In this document: one piece after another, positions 1-6,139 of the stretch
Layout: every line of letters begins with the position of its first letter
How positions within the stretch are numbered: the stretch's first letter is position 1
DNA from: Gemmataceae bacterium
GTDB taxonomy: Bacteria > Planctomycetota > Planctomycetia > Gemmatales > Gemmataceae
Reading direction: 5' to 3'
DNA length: 9,171 nucleotides
NCBI GenBank assembly: GCA_020847555.1
Contig: JADLBT010000042.1
Location: 1-9,171, forward strand
The notes under the pieces: model-generated
Database searches by the model: none
What the model was told of the DNA's origin: nothing
The model's input: only the letters and a program-made list of their open reading frames with translations
Translations under genes and position numbers: made by a program

Positions 1-42
1 GAGGGCGAGGAGCCTGGCCACATCCACGATTGGTTCATGTGA
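1..42 (+). CDS. possible C-terminal tail of an upstream gene (partial)
   Basis: Frame 1 is open from the window edge to a TGA at 40-42, giving 13 residues that end in GHIHDWFM. The stop lies 45 bases before the next start, which matches the gene spacing seen elsewhere in the window. The fragment is too short to recognise a family. Another frame could equally be the real one, so this is only a plausible gene end. Confidence 0.3.
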   Translation, partial: EGEEPGHIHDWFM

Positions 43-69
43 CCCGTCCTGACTTTCCTGGCCGACATG

Positions 70-78
70 AAAGGAGGT
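70..78 (+). promoter_or_regulatory. Shine-Dalgarno that fixes the start of the Mom-like gene
   Basis: AAAGGAGGT lies 9 bases before the ATG at 88. An earlier in-frame ATG at 67 sits immediately in front of this ribosome-binding site and would translate it as coding sequence. The start at 88 is therefore preferred. Confidence 0.8.
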
Positions 79-87
79 TCTCGCCCC

Positions 88-882
88 ATGGCTGACCTTG
101 TGCCCAGCCAGCGCTGGTGGATAGGCCGTGACGCCTACCGCCCACCCGACGAACCGATCCGCACCCGAGAGTATGACGTTGCCGAGTTGCCCGACGACCG
201 TCTCGCCAGGGCGTTCGTCCTGGAGCACCACTACGCCGGCAGTTACCCCGCCGCCCGCTGGCGCTTCGGCCTGTTCCGCCGGGGCGTGCTGCAGGGCATG
301 GCCGTCTTCTCACACCCCTGCAACGACCGCGTGCTCACCTCCGTCTTCCCCGGCAGCGCCACCGACTCGGTGGAGCTGGGTCGCTTTGTCCTGCTCGACG
401 AGGTGCCCGGCAATGGCGAGACCTGGATGCTGGGCCGCTGCTTCCGCCTGTTGCGCCGCGAGGGGCTGGCCGGCGTGCTGGCCTTCTCCGACCCGTGCCG
501 TCGCTTCAACCGGCGCGGGGAGGTCGTCTTCGGCGGCCACATCGGCCGCATCTATCAGGCGCACAACGGCGTCTACCTTGGGCGCTCCGCACCGCGGACG
601 CTCACCCTGCTGCCCGATGGCCGGGTCTTCTCCGACCGGGCGCAGCAGAAGGTCCGCGGCGCCGAGCGAGGCGTGGCCTACGCCATCGGCCTGCTGGTCG
701 CATGCGGCGCAGAGCCACCAGGCTGCGACGACCCCGACGAATTGAGCGCCTGGCTGCGCCGGTGGAAGGCGCGGCTGTGCCGCACGCTGAGGCACCAGGG
801 CAACCACCGCTACGCCTGGCCGCTGCGCCCGCATGTGCGGCTGCCGCCCGGCCTGCCCTACCCCCGGCAGATCGACTCCTGA
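88..882 (+). CDS. Mom-like DNA adenine modification protein (GNAT-fold acyltransferase)
   Basis: The protein has 264 residues and resembles the phage Mu Mom family, GNAT-fold enzymes that convert N6 of adenine in DNA to a carbamoylmethyl form and so protect DNA from restriction. Visible family marks are the HHY at residues 47-49, the strand ELGRFVL around 97-102 with a conserved Arg, SDP at 134-136, GHIGRIYQAHN at 150-160 followed by a VYLG strand, and the basic, aromatic NHRYAW near 239-244. The length is close to that of Mom proteins. It is cytoplasmic, with no signal peptide or membrane segment. Ninety-six bases separate it from the methyltransferase-like gene, so the two probably share a transcript. 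The chemical group it transfers cannot be read from sequence. The GNAT/Mom assignment rests on remembered motif patterns, not on a search. Confidence 0.75.
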   Translation: MADLVPSQRWWIGRDAYRPPDEPIRTREYDVAELPDDRLARAFVLEHHYAGSYPAARWRFGLFRRGVLQGMAVFSHPCNDRVLTSVFPGSATDSVELGRFVLLDEVPGNGETWMLGRCFRLLRREGLAGVLAFSDPCRRFNRRGEVVFGGHIGRIYQAHNGVYLGRSAPRTLTLLPDGRVFSDRAQQKVRGAERGVAYAIGLLVACGAEPPGCDDPDELSAWLRRWKARLCRTLRHQGNHRYAWPLRPHVRLPPGLPYPRQIDS

Positions 883-978
883 TCCGACCCAGTTCCCCGT
901 GCCAGCCCGTCGTCCTCGTCCATTCCTCCTTCACGCTTCGGTGTTGATCCACACGAACTCTGAAAGGAGTCCTCTGCG

Positions 979-1848
979 ATGAGCGCACCCACCGGGGCGC
1001 ACGCCACCGATACGGCGCGTGACCTGACCGCCTTCATGGCGCAGCGCGACCGTCTGCCCCGGCTGGGAGATTCCCCGGCCCCCTGGCACTACCGCGGCTG
1101 GCTGTTGCCCTACGTCATCCAGCTCCACGCCATCATCCCGGCGGTCGCCGACCGCTGGGGCTACCACCTCCGGACGCTCGAAGCCGGCCGGCTACTGGAG
1201 GAACCCATCCCCCAGATCACCTTCGGCGCACCTGACAACAAGGTCTTCGGGCTGCTCCGGAGCTGGTCCCGGATGGTCGGCCGCGAGTGCGGCGGCTGGA
1301 GCGACTTCCGCACCTTGCTCGACTGGCTCTGCTGGGCCCTGAGCCTGTGCGGCGAGGAGCCTCGCCTGTCCGAAGCTGTGCAGGAGCAGCTCTACCGGGA
1401 GGTCAATCTCGCGCCGCTTCTGGCACACCCCCATGACCACCTCGGCGCCCACGTCGCGGCTGGCAAGGCGCGGGGCTGGAACCCGACCGCCTTCTTCCCG
1501 ACGCCTCACTCTGTCGTCGAGTGCATGGTGCAGATGACGATGCACGACGCCGGCAAGGACGGCCGCGACCCTCGGACGCGCAGCGTCTGCGATCCGTGCG
1601 TCGGCAGCGGGCGGGTGCTCCTGCACGCCAGCAACTTCTCCCTCAACCTCTGGGGCCAGGACATCGACCCGCTCGCCGTCGCCATGTGCAAGATCAACGG
1701 CGCGCTCTACGCCCCCTGGCTCGCCTTCCCCCTCCCCGCCTCCATCCTCGGCGCGCAGGTCGAGGAGTCGCCAGCCGAACCAATTCCCAAGGGGGTGCGG
1801 ATCTTCCGGACCGACGACCGGCGGCAGGGGCTTCTCTTCAACCCGTAA
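979..1848 (+). CDS. N6-adenine DNA methyltransferase-like protein lacking motif IV
   Basis: The protein has 289 residues. The C-terminal half resembles type I/IIG N6-adenine methylases: motif X as FFPTPHSVVECM (172-183), SAM-binding motif I as DPCVGSGRVLLHA (205-217), and an acidic motif II region GQDIDPLAVAMCKIN (226-240). The N-terminal 165 residues are helical, Trp-rich and not recognised. The catalytic NPPY/F motif, expected some 60-90 residues after motif I, is absent. The protein stops at FNP, with no continuation in any frame after the TAA. It may bind SAM without methylating, may depend on a partner, or may be a truncated enzyme. The tail RQGLLF (282-287) resembles a sliding-clamp-binding peptide. 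The SD AAAGGAG (964-969 core) supports the start. It follows the Mom-like gene in the same direction. Confidence 0.7.
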   Translation: MSAPTGAHATDTARDLTAFMAQRDRLPRLGDSPAPWHYRGWLLPYVIQLHAIIPAVADRWGYHLRTLEAGRLLEEPIPQITFGAPDNKVFGLLRSWSRMVGRECGGWSDFRTLLDWLCWALSLCGEEPRLSEAVQEQLYREVNLAPLLAHPHDHLGAHVAAGKARGWNPTAFFPTPHSVVECMVQMTMHDAGKDGRDPRTRSVCDPCVGSGRVLLHASNFSLNLWGQDIDPLAVAMCKINGALYAPWLAFPLPASILGAQVEESPAEPIPKGVRIFRTDDRRQGLLFNP

Positions 1849-1867
1849 CGCAGGAAGGAGGTCCTAC

Positions 1868-2170
1868 ATGCCCGGCAACACCGGCCAGAATGTCTATCTG
1901 ATCCGCCAGGACATCGACCACCTGGACGGCGAACACCTCGTCCGCGCGGTCGTCATCGCACCCGGACCGGGGCGAGCTGTCAAGGACCTGCTCCGGCAAG
2001 TCCGCTTCCACCACCCGGCCGCCATCGCCCGCCGCAGCCGCCTCAGCGTGGTCTGCATCGGCGAGAACGCCCCCGCGCGGATCGGCCCTGAAGATGCCGA
2101 CCACGCCGGCAGCGCGGCGACCATCGTCGCCGTCGTCATCGCCACACCATCCCCATCCGAGCCTTCCTGA
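1868..2170 (+). CDS. conserved-looking small protein, unknown function
   Basis: The protein has 100 residues and follows the methyltransferase-like gene by 19 bases, with an excellent SD (GGAAGGAGGT, 1853-1862). Residues 8-32 (NVYLIRQDID, then RAVVIAP) look like a strand pair. They resemble small phage and mobile-element proteins that begin with YLI, contain an AVV.AP block and continue with an Ala/Arg-rich helix, but I cannot name the family. A second conserved-looking block is VVCIGENAPA (61-70). The Ala/Val-rich stretch 82-92 is hydrophobic but short and is followed by a Pro/Ser tail, so a membrane role is unlikely. Its stop codon overlaps the SD of the next gene, which suggests translational coupling. 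Confidence 0.7.
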   Translation: MPGNTGQNVYLIRQDIDHLDGEHLVRAVVIAPGPGRAVKDLLRQVRFHHPAAIARRSRLSVVCIGENAPARIGPEDADHAGSAATIVAVVIATPSPSEPS

Positions 2171-2180
2171 GGAGCCAGGC

Positions 2181-2369
2181 ATGAAGGTCACCATCGAGGG
2201 CGGCGAGCTGGTCATCCGGCTGCCGCTGCACAATCCGCCGGCCCTCTCGGCCAGCGGCAAGACGCTGGTCGTTGCCTCGACCCGCGGCAACCAGAAGACC
2301 GAGGCCGTCGTCAACGGCCAGCCCGTCACCATCGGCGTCAACGCCTACATCCCGCGCCTCACGCGCTGA
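2181..2369 (+). CDS. 62-residue protein with SASGKTLVVASTRGNQKT block, unknown function
   Basis: The start is set by TGAGGAG (2168-2174), which includes the stop codon of the preceding gene. The frame is open further upstream to about 2094, but that part overlaps the previous gene and has no ribosome-binding site. The protein begins MKVTIEGGELVIRLPL, likely two beta strands, and then has SASGKTLVVASTRGNQKT (residues 23-40) and INxYIPR-like ending GVNAYIPR (52-59). I have seen the same layout in small proteins of phages and mobile elements from several phyla, all without known function. SGKT resembles part of a P-loop, but the protein is far too small to be an NTPase. Its high conservation in such a short protein suggests a compact beta-rich binding domain. 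Confidence 0.75.
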   Translation: MKVTIEGGELVIRLPLHNPPALSASGKTLVVASTRGNQKTEAVVNGQPVTIGVNAYIPRLTR

Positions 2370-2437
2370 ACCTGCGGCGCGGCGCCGAACCCGGATCGTC
2401 TGACGAATCGCATCCATCCCGAGGAGGAACCCGCTTC

Positions 2438-2800
2438 ATGTCCCACATCGTCACCGTCCAGACCCGGGTCCACGACCCGGCTGCCATCGCCGCCGCCTGC
2501 CAGCGGCTCGGACTGTCCGCCCCCGCACAGGGTACAGGTCGCCTCTACAGCGGCGAGGCGACCGGCCTGCTCGTGCAACTCCCGGGCTGGCAGTACCCCG
2601 TCGTCATCGACCCGCTGACCGGCGCCGTGCGCTACGACAACTACGGCGGCGCCTGGGGCGAGCAGGTACATCTGGACCGCTTCCTGCAGGCCTACGCCGT
2701 CGAGAAGTGCCGCATCGAGGCCAGGAAGAAGGGCCTCCAGGTCAGCGAGCAGCCGCTCGCGGACGGCAGCATCCGGCTGGCCCTCGCCGAGGGAGGCTGA
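2438..2800 (+). CDS. DUF1257 (Ycf35-like) protein
   Basis: The protein has 120 residues and matches the DUF1257/Ycf35 pattern: an MSH start with T and D positions (MSHIVTVQTRVHD), a middle with LPGWQYPVVIDPLTGAVRYD-type strands (48-67), a GGAWG turn (70-74) resembling the family's YDNYGGxWG, then LDRFLQAYAVEK (79-90) leading to a helix and a C-terminal DGSIRLAL strand (109-116). Ycf35 is conserved in cyanobacteria and plastids, where its role is not settled. It is often encoded near DUF2997 and an AAA+ ATPase, and both follow here. The SD GAGGAGGAA (2421-2429) is strong. The 68-base gap before it holds two short dyads, CGGCGC-G-GCGCCG (2375-2387) and CGTC-T-GACG (2397-2405). It is probably the first gene of a three-gene translational unit. 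Confidence 0.8.
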   Translation: MSHIVTVQTRVHDPAAIAAACQRLGLSAPAQGTGRLYSGEATGLLVQLPGWQYPVVIDPLTGAVRYDNYGGAWGEQVHLDRFLQAYAVEKCRIEARKKGLQVSEQPLADGSIRLALAEGG

Positions 2801-2803
2801 GCG

Positions 2804-3028
2804 ATGACCCAGCCCCGACGATGTCTCATCCGGACGCCGCCCGCTCCGCCGACCCCCAGCGCCAGGACGCAGGACAGGATCCGCCGGCTGCGGGAGCGGC
2901 TGGCCGGCGAGCGGGCCACCCTGGCCCGTTGGATGACGCGCCTGCGCCGCGCCTTCCACAGAGTCGAGCAACTTCAACGCTCCGTCGCCCGCATCGAACG
3001 ACAGATCACCCGACTGGAGGAGCCCTGA
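2804..3028 (+). CDS. 74-residue basic coiled-coil protein
   Basis: The start is 3 bases after the DUF1257 stop, with SD GAGGGAGG (2789-2796) lying inside the end of that gene. The stop TGA shares a base with the next ATG (TGATG at 3026-3030). Residues 1-22 are Pro- and Arg-rich and probably disordered. Residues 23-72 form a long helix with Leu/Ile/Val spaced as heptads (IRRL, ERLA, RATLARW, LRRAFHRVEQL, IERQITRLEE) and many Arg. This tight coupling argues that it is a real gene and a working partner of its neighbours, perhaps an oligomerising adaptor. No family is recognised. Confidence 0.7.
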   Translation: MTQPRRCLIRTPPAPPTPSARTQDRIRRLRERLAGERATLARWMTRLRRAFHRVEQLQRSVARIERQITRLEEP

Positions 3029-3216
3029 TGGCCAGGATCATCGAGGTCACCGTCTCGCCGCAGGGCGAGGCCACCGTGCAGACGAAGGGCTACGCCGGCG
3101 CCGAGTGCCGCCAGGCCAGCCAGTTCCTGGAGCAGGCGCTGGGCGTGGCCATGCAGGACCGCAACACCGCGGAGTTCTACGCCGAGGCCCAGGCCCAGCA
3201 GCACGCCCAGCAGTAA
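3028..3216 (+). CDS. DUF2997 family protein
   Basis: The protein has 62 residues and matches DUF2997: an N-terminal strand IIEVTVSPQGEATVQTKGYAG (split here as residues 4-13 and 14-24), then a Cys-containing helix AECRQASQFLEQALG (25-39), then a short helix NTAEFYAE and a Gln-rich tail. The ATG overlaps the previous stop by one base, with SD GGAGGAG at 3016-3022. The frame is open upstream to about 2707, but that part lies over two other genes and is ignored. DUF2997 proteins are commonly encoded beside DUF1257 proteins, so this pairing supports both calls. The function is unknown. The gene ends before a strong hairpin. Confidence 0.8.
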   Translation: MARIIEVTVSPQGEATVQTKGYAGAECRQASQFLEQALGVAMQDRNTAEFYAEAQAQQHAQQ

Positions 3217-3234
3217 CCCCCTCGTCCCAGCCCG

Positions 3235-3272
3235 ACGACCCAGGAGTGCCGCCGCCCCGGCCCCTGGGTCGT
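3235..3272 (+). terminator. strong hairpin between DUF2997 and AAA+ genes, terminator-like
   Basis: ACGACCCAGG (3235-3244) is perfectly complementary to CCTGGGTCGT (3263-3272). Within the 18-base loop, GCCG (3248-3251) can also pair with CGGC (3258-3261). The stem is followed by TCGTTCTTCC, a T-rich but interrupted tract. It begins 18 bases after the DUF2997 stop, the right place for a terminator or attenuator that sets the level of the AAA+ gene relative to the trio before it. Confidence 0.65.
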
Positions 3273-3313
3273 TCGTTCTTCCACTCCCCGCACTCCGGAG
3301 ATTCAACCGCACC

Positions 3314-4801
3314 ATGAACCTGACCGAACAGCTCACCGACTACGTCCGCGCCGCCTTCAGCGGCCTGTACCTCGTCACCCACGAGCCCGACGAGGCCGAG
3401 CGCGAGATCGCCGCCCTGGCCCGCGCGCACAACTGGAAGCTCGCCTGCTGGGACATCGCGGCAGGCCTGCGCTTCCCCAATGCGCCCCGGAACGCGCCCA
3501 CCGACGTCGGCGCCGGCGACCCGCTCGCCGTGCTGCGGGCCGTACCGGCGCTGGCCGAGTCCGACGGCACCGCCCTCGTCCTGCTGCACAACTACCACAA
3601 GTTCTTCGGGAACCCGGAGGTCGTGCAGACCACCTTCGCCCAGCTCGTCGCCGGTAAGCAGCAGCGCACCTTCCTCGTCGTCCTCGCACCGATCGTGCAG
3701 GTCCCGGTCGAGCTGGAGAAGCTCTTCGTCGTGGTCGAGCACGCGCTGCCCGACCGTCAGCAGCTCGAACGCATCGCCTGCGGCGTGACTGCGGACCGTC
3801 CCGAGGAGATGCCGGCGGGGGAGGACCTGCAGCGCGTGCTGGACGCGGCGGCTGGCCTGACGCGCTACGAGGCGGAGAACAGCTTCGCGCTGTCGCTGAT
3901 CCGGCATGACGCCCTGCGGCCCGAGAGCATCTGGGAGATGAAGGCTCAGGCCCTCAAGAAGAACAACCTGTTGACGCTGCACCGAGGCGGCGAGCGCTTC
4001 GACTCGCTGGGCGGCCTGGCCAACCTCAAGGAGTTCTGCGCCCGCGCCCTTCGCCCTGGCCGATCAGTCAAGCCGCGAGGCATCCTGCTCCTGGGCGTGC
4101 CCGGCGTCGGCAAGAGCGCATTCGCGAAGTGCCTGGGCAACGAGACAGGGCGCCCGACGCTGCTGCTCGACCTGGGGGCGCTGTACGGCTCGCTGGTCGG
4201 GGCCACCGAGGCCAACGTCCGTCAAGCGCTGCGCGTCGCCGACGCCATGAGCCCGGCGATCCTGTTCTGCGACGAGGTCGAGAAGGCCCTCTCCGGCGTG
4301 GGCAGCAGCGGCGACAGCGGCGTCGCCACCCGGCTGTTCGGCACGCTGCTCACCTGGCTGTCGGACAGGACGAGCGACTGCTTCTTCATAGGCACCTGCA
4401 ACGACATCAGCAAGCTGCCCCCGGAGTTCACGCGGGCCGAGCGCTTCGACGGCGTCTTCTTCCTCGATCTGCCCACGGTCCCGGAGAAGGACCCCATATG
4501 GCGGATGTACCGCCGGCAGTTCGGCGTCCCCGAGGGGCAGGCCCGGCCTGACAACACCTCCTGGACCGGGGCCGAGGTCCGCTCCTGCTGCCGGCTGGCC
4601 GCCCTGCTCGACATCACCTTGACACAGGCGGCACATCACGTCGTGCCGGTGGCCGTGACCGCGGCGGAGCAGGTCGAGCGGCTTCGCACCTGGGCCAACG
4701 GCCGCTGCCTGTCGGCCTCGACCCCCGGCATCTATCGCCGCGACGGTGAGCCGGCCGGCCGGCCGGGCCGCCGCGTCCAGCGCGGCGGCAGCAACAACTG
4801 A
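3314..4801 (+). CDS. Ycf46-like AAA+ ATPase
   Basis: The protein has 495 residues with the two-part layout of Ycf46. The N-terminal domain (1-215) begins with a helix and LYLVTHEPDEAE (18-29), and contains CWDIAAGL (45-52), LLHNYHKFFGNPEVV (90-104) and LVVLAPIVQVPVELEKLF (121-138). The C-terminal AAA+ core has RFDSLGGLANLKEF (228-241), Walker A GVPGVGKS (261-268), Walker B ILFCDE (316-321), sensor 1 GTCND (360-364), RAERFDGVFFLDLP (374-387) in place of the usual RxGRFD, and WTGAEVR (417-423) at sensor 2. The key catalytic residues are present, so it should hydrolyse ATP. The last 25 residues are basic and Gly/Arg-rich, probably disordered. The SD is weaker than its neighbours' (GGAG at 3297-3300, 13 bases before ATG). 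It follows the DUF1257/DUF2997 genes and is bracketed by two hairpins. The substrate is unknown. Confidence 0.85.
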   Translation: MNLTEQLTDYVRAAFSGLYLVTHEPDEAEREIAALARAHNWKLACWDIAAGLRFPNAPRNAPTDVGAGDPLAVLRAVPALAESDGTALVLLHNYHKFFGNPEVVQTTFAQLVAGKQQRTFLVVLAPIVQVPVELEKLFVVVEHALPDRQQLERIACGVTADRPEEMPAGEDLQRVLDAAAGLTRYEAENSFALSLIRHDALRPESIWEMKAQALKKNNLLTLHRGGERFDSLGGLANLKEFCARALRPGRSVKPRGILLLGVPGVGKSAFAKCLGNETGRPTLLLDLGALYGSLVGATEANVRQALRVADAMSPAILFCDEVEKALSGVGSSGDSGVATRLFGTLLTWLSDRTSDCFFIGTCNDISKLPPEFTRAERFDGVFFLDLPTVPEKDPIWRMYRRQFGVPEGQARPDNTSWTGAEVRSCCRLAALLDITLTQAAHHVVPVAVTAAEQVERLRTWANGRCLSASTPGIYRRDGEPAGRPGRRVQRGGSNN

Positions 4802-4829
4802 TTCGGGACCTTCGTCGTGTTCCATTCAC

Positions 4830-4864
4830 AGGCCCGGCCGCTCATCCGAAGAGCGACCGGGCCT
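4830..4864 (+). terminator. 13-bp interrupted hairpin after the AAA+ gene, terminator-like
   Basis: AGGCCCGG (4830-4837) pairs with CCGGGCCT (4857-4864). After one C/A mismatch, CGCTC (4839-4843) pairs with GAGCG (4851-4855) around a 7-base loop. The following bases are TCTTCCTTCC, pyrimidine-rich with several T. It lies between the AAA+ stop and the next SD (GAGGAG, 4875-4880), so it could terminate the transcript or act as an attenuator on the downstream gene. Confidence 0.7.
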
Positions 4865-4884
4865 TCTTCCTTCCGAGGAGACCC

Positions 4885-5862
4885 ATGAGCACCCTGACCG
4901 TTAGCGACATCCCCCTGAGCGCCGAGAGCCCGGCCCAGCGCCTGCGCCGCACCGCCGCGGCCGTGCGCGTGATGCTCCACTGGTGGGGGGTCCACCGCGC
5001 CCTGACGCCCCAACAGCGCGAGGAGATCGGCTCCGTCACCTCTGCCGACTCCCGTTTCCTGACCGCCGGCAAGAAGCTGGTGGACGTGCGCCACGAGGCG
5101 TTCCGCCGGCTCACGTCGATCCGGACTCGCCTGTCCAACTACTGGCGTGGGATCACGCTGCCCTACACCGAGCCGGGCGTGCGGCTCATCCGCCAGTCCG
5201 ACATCGAGAGCTTCGTTCATACCCTGGAGGGCTTCCGCGACGAGCTGACCGGCGCCGAGACTGACCTGAACGCGGTCTACGACGAGATCAAGAGCGACGC
5301 CCGACGCCGGCTGGGCCGCCTCTTCAACCCGGCCGACTACCCGCCGGAGGTCCGCGGCCTGTTCCGGGTGGACTGGGACTTCCCCAGCGTCGAGCCGCCC
5401 AGCTACCTGATGCGGATCGCGCCGGAGGTGTACGAGCAGGAGCGCCAGCGCGTGGCGGCCCGCTTCAACGAAGCGGTGCGCCTGGCCGAGCAGGCGTTCG
5501 CCACCGAGTTCGCCCGTCTGCTGTCCCACCTGACCGCACGCCTTGCCAGCGGCGAGAACGGCGAGCGCCAGGTGTTCCGCGACTCGGTCGTCAGCAACCT
5601 GACGGAGTTCTTCCAGCGGTTCAGCGAACTGAACGTGCGCAGCAACCCGGACCTGGACGCGCTGGTCGAGCAGGCGCAGCGGCTGGTGCGGGGCGTCACG
5701 CCGCAGCAACTCCGCGGCAGCGACTCGCTGCGCCAGCACGTCGCGGCCGAGATGGCGCTCATGCAGGCCCGGGTCGAGGGGCTGCTCACCGACGCGCCGC
5801 GGCGGCGCCTGATCCGCAACCGCCCGTCCGCCAACGGAGGGGGCCATGCAACTGCGGGTTGA
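4885..5862 (+). CDS. DUF3150-like helical protein
   Basis: The protein has 325 residues, almost all predicted helix with charged coiled-coil stretches. The layout resembles DUF3150 proteins found on phages and conjugative elements next to AAA+ ATPases: a TPQQREEIGS-type segment after a Trp pair (33-50), LTAGKKLVD (59-67, like the family's SLGSKK block), a long helix, a GVRLIRQSDIESF segment (98-110), then LGRLFNPADYP and FRVDWDFPSVEPPSYL (143-175), and a long helix rich in EAxRLAEQAF. The C-terminus (302-325) is Arg/Pro/Gly-rich. There is no signal peptide or membrane segment and no catalytic motif. The gene overlaps the next one by 17 bases. It may be a scaffold or partner for the AAA+ ATPase just upstream. 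The family call is from memory of the pattern and is moderate at best; the gene itself is certain. Confidence 0.6.
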   Translation: MSTLTVSDIPLSAESPAQRLRRTAAAVRVMLHWWGVHRALTPQQREEIGSVTSADSRFLTAGKKLVDVRHEAFRRLTSIRTRLSNYWRGITLPYTEPGVRLIRQSDIESFVHTLEGFRDELTGAETDLNAVYDEIKSDARRRLGRLFNPADYPPEVRGLFRVDWDFPSVEPPSYLMRIAPEVYEQERQRVAARFNEAVRLAEQAFATEFARLLSHLTARLASGENGERQVFRDSVVSNLTEFFQRFSELNVRSNPDLDALVEQAQRLVRGVTPQQLRGSDSLRQHVAAEMALMQARVEGLLTDAPRRRLIRNRPSANGGGHATAG

Positions 5863-6106
5863 TCCAGACGGCAGCGTCTGCTGTATCTACGCCGAGAGCA
5901 TCGACCTCTCTGCTCTCGGTGTCGTCACGATCCGCCGCGCCAGCCACGTCGAGCCGGATGAAGAAGGCCGTTGGTGGGCGGACCTCATGCCCGTCGGCGG
6001 TCCGCTACTCGGCCCCTTCCCCATGCGCACGCCGGCACTGGAGGCCGAGCAAGGCTGGCTGGACGCGCACTGGCTGGAGCGACCGTCTGCAGCGAACGCA
6101 CCGTGA
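5846..6106 (+). CDS. small conserved-looking protein (RASHVEPD / PVGGPLLGPF type), unknown function
   Basis: The protein has 86 residues and starts inside the end of the preceding gene with SD GGAGGGGG (5836-5843), so it is translationally coupled to it. The sequence reads as a compact beta-rich domain: MQLRVDPDGSV and IYAESIDL strands, RASHVEPDEEGRWWADL (31-47), PVGGPLLGPF (49-58), then a helix ALEAEQGWLDAHWL (63-76). This arrangement recurs in small hypothetical proteins of phages and mobile elements from many bacteria, in my recollection, with no known activity. There are no catalytic residues I can point to. It probably plays a general accessory role rather than one special to this locus. 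Confidence 0.75.
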   Translation: MQLRVDPDGSVCCIYAESIDLSALGVVTIRRASHVEPDEEGRWWADLMPVGGPLLGPFPMRTPALEAEQGWLDAHWLERPSAANAP

Positions 6107-6139
6107 ATCACTTCTCCGATCCATTCCTGCGAGATTCTG

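Noticed and set aside
67..87. Upstream in-frame ATG of the Mom-like gene
   Set aside because: It would translate the ribosome-binding site itself and has none of its own.
926..969. CTCCTT (926-931) could pair with the SD AAGGAG (964-969) and hide it
   Set aside because: Only 6 bp across a 32-base loop; pyrimidine tracts before SDs recur by chance in this composition.
2250..2270. SGKT in the 62-residue protein as a P-loop
   Set aside because: No preceding Gly-rich GxxxxGK pattern and the protein is too small for an NTPase fold.
2375..2405. Short dyads before the DUF1257 gene
   Set aside because: Stems of 4-6 bp with loops of 1-5 bases and no T-tract; too weak to call an operator or terminator.
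3047..3982. 311-codon open frame on the - strand opposite DUF2997 and the AAA+ gene
   Set aside because: It runs across two well-supported genes and a hairpin, and its sequence is low-complexity.
4732..5847. 371-codon open frame on the - strand opposite the DUF3150-like gene
   Set aside because: Antisense shadow of a high-GC gene. It also crosses the 4830-4864 hairpin and overlaps the end of the AAA+ gene.
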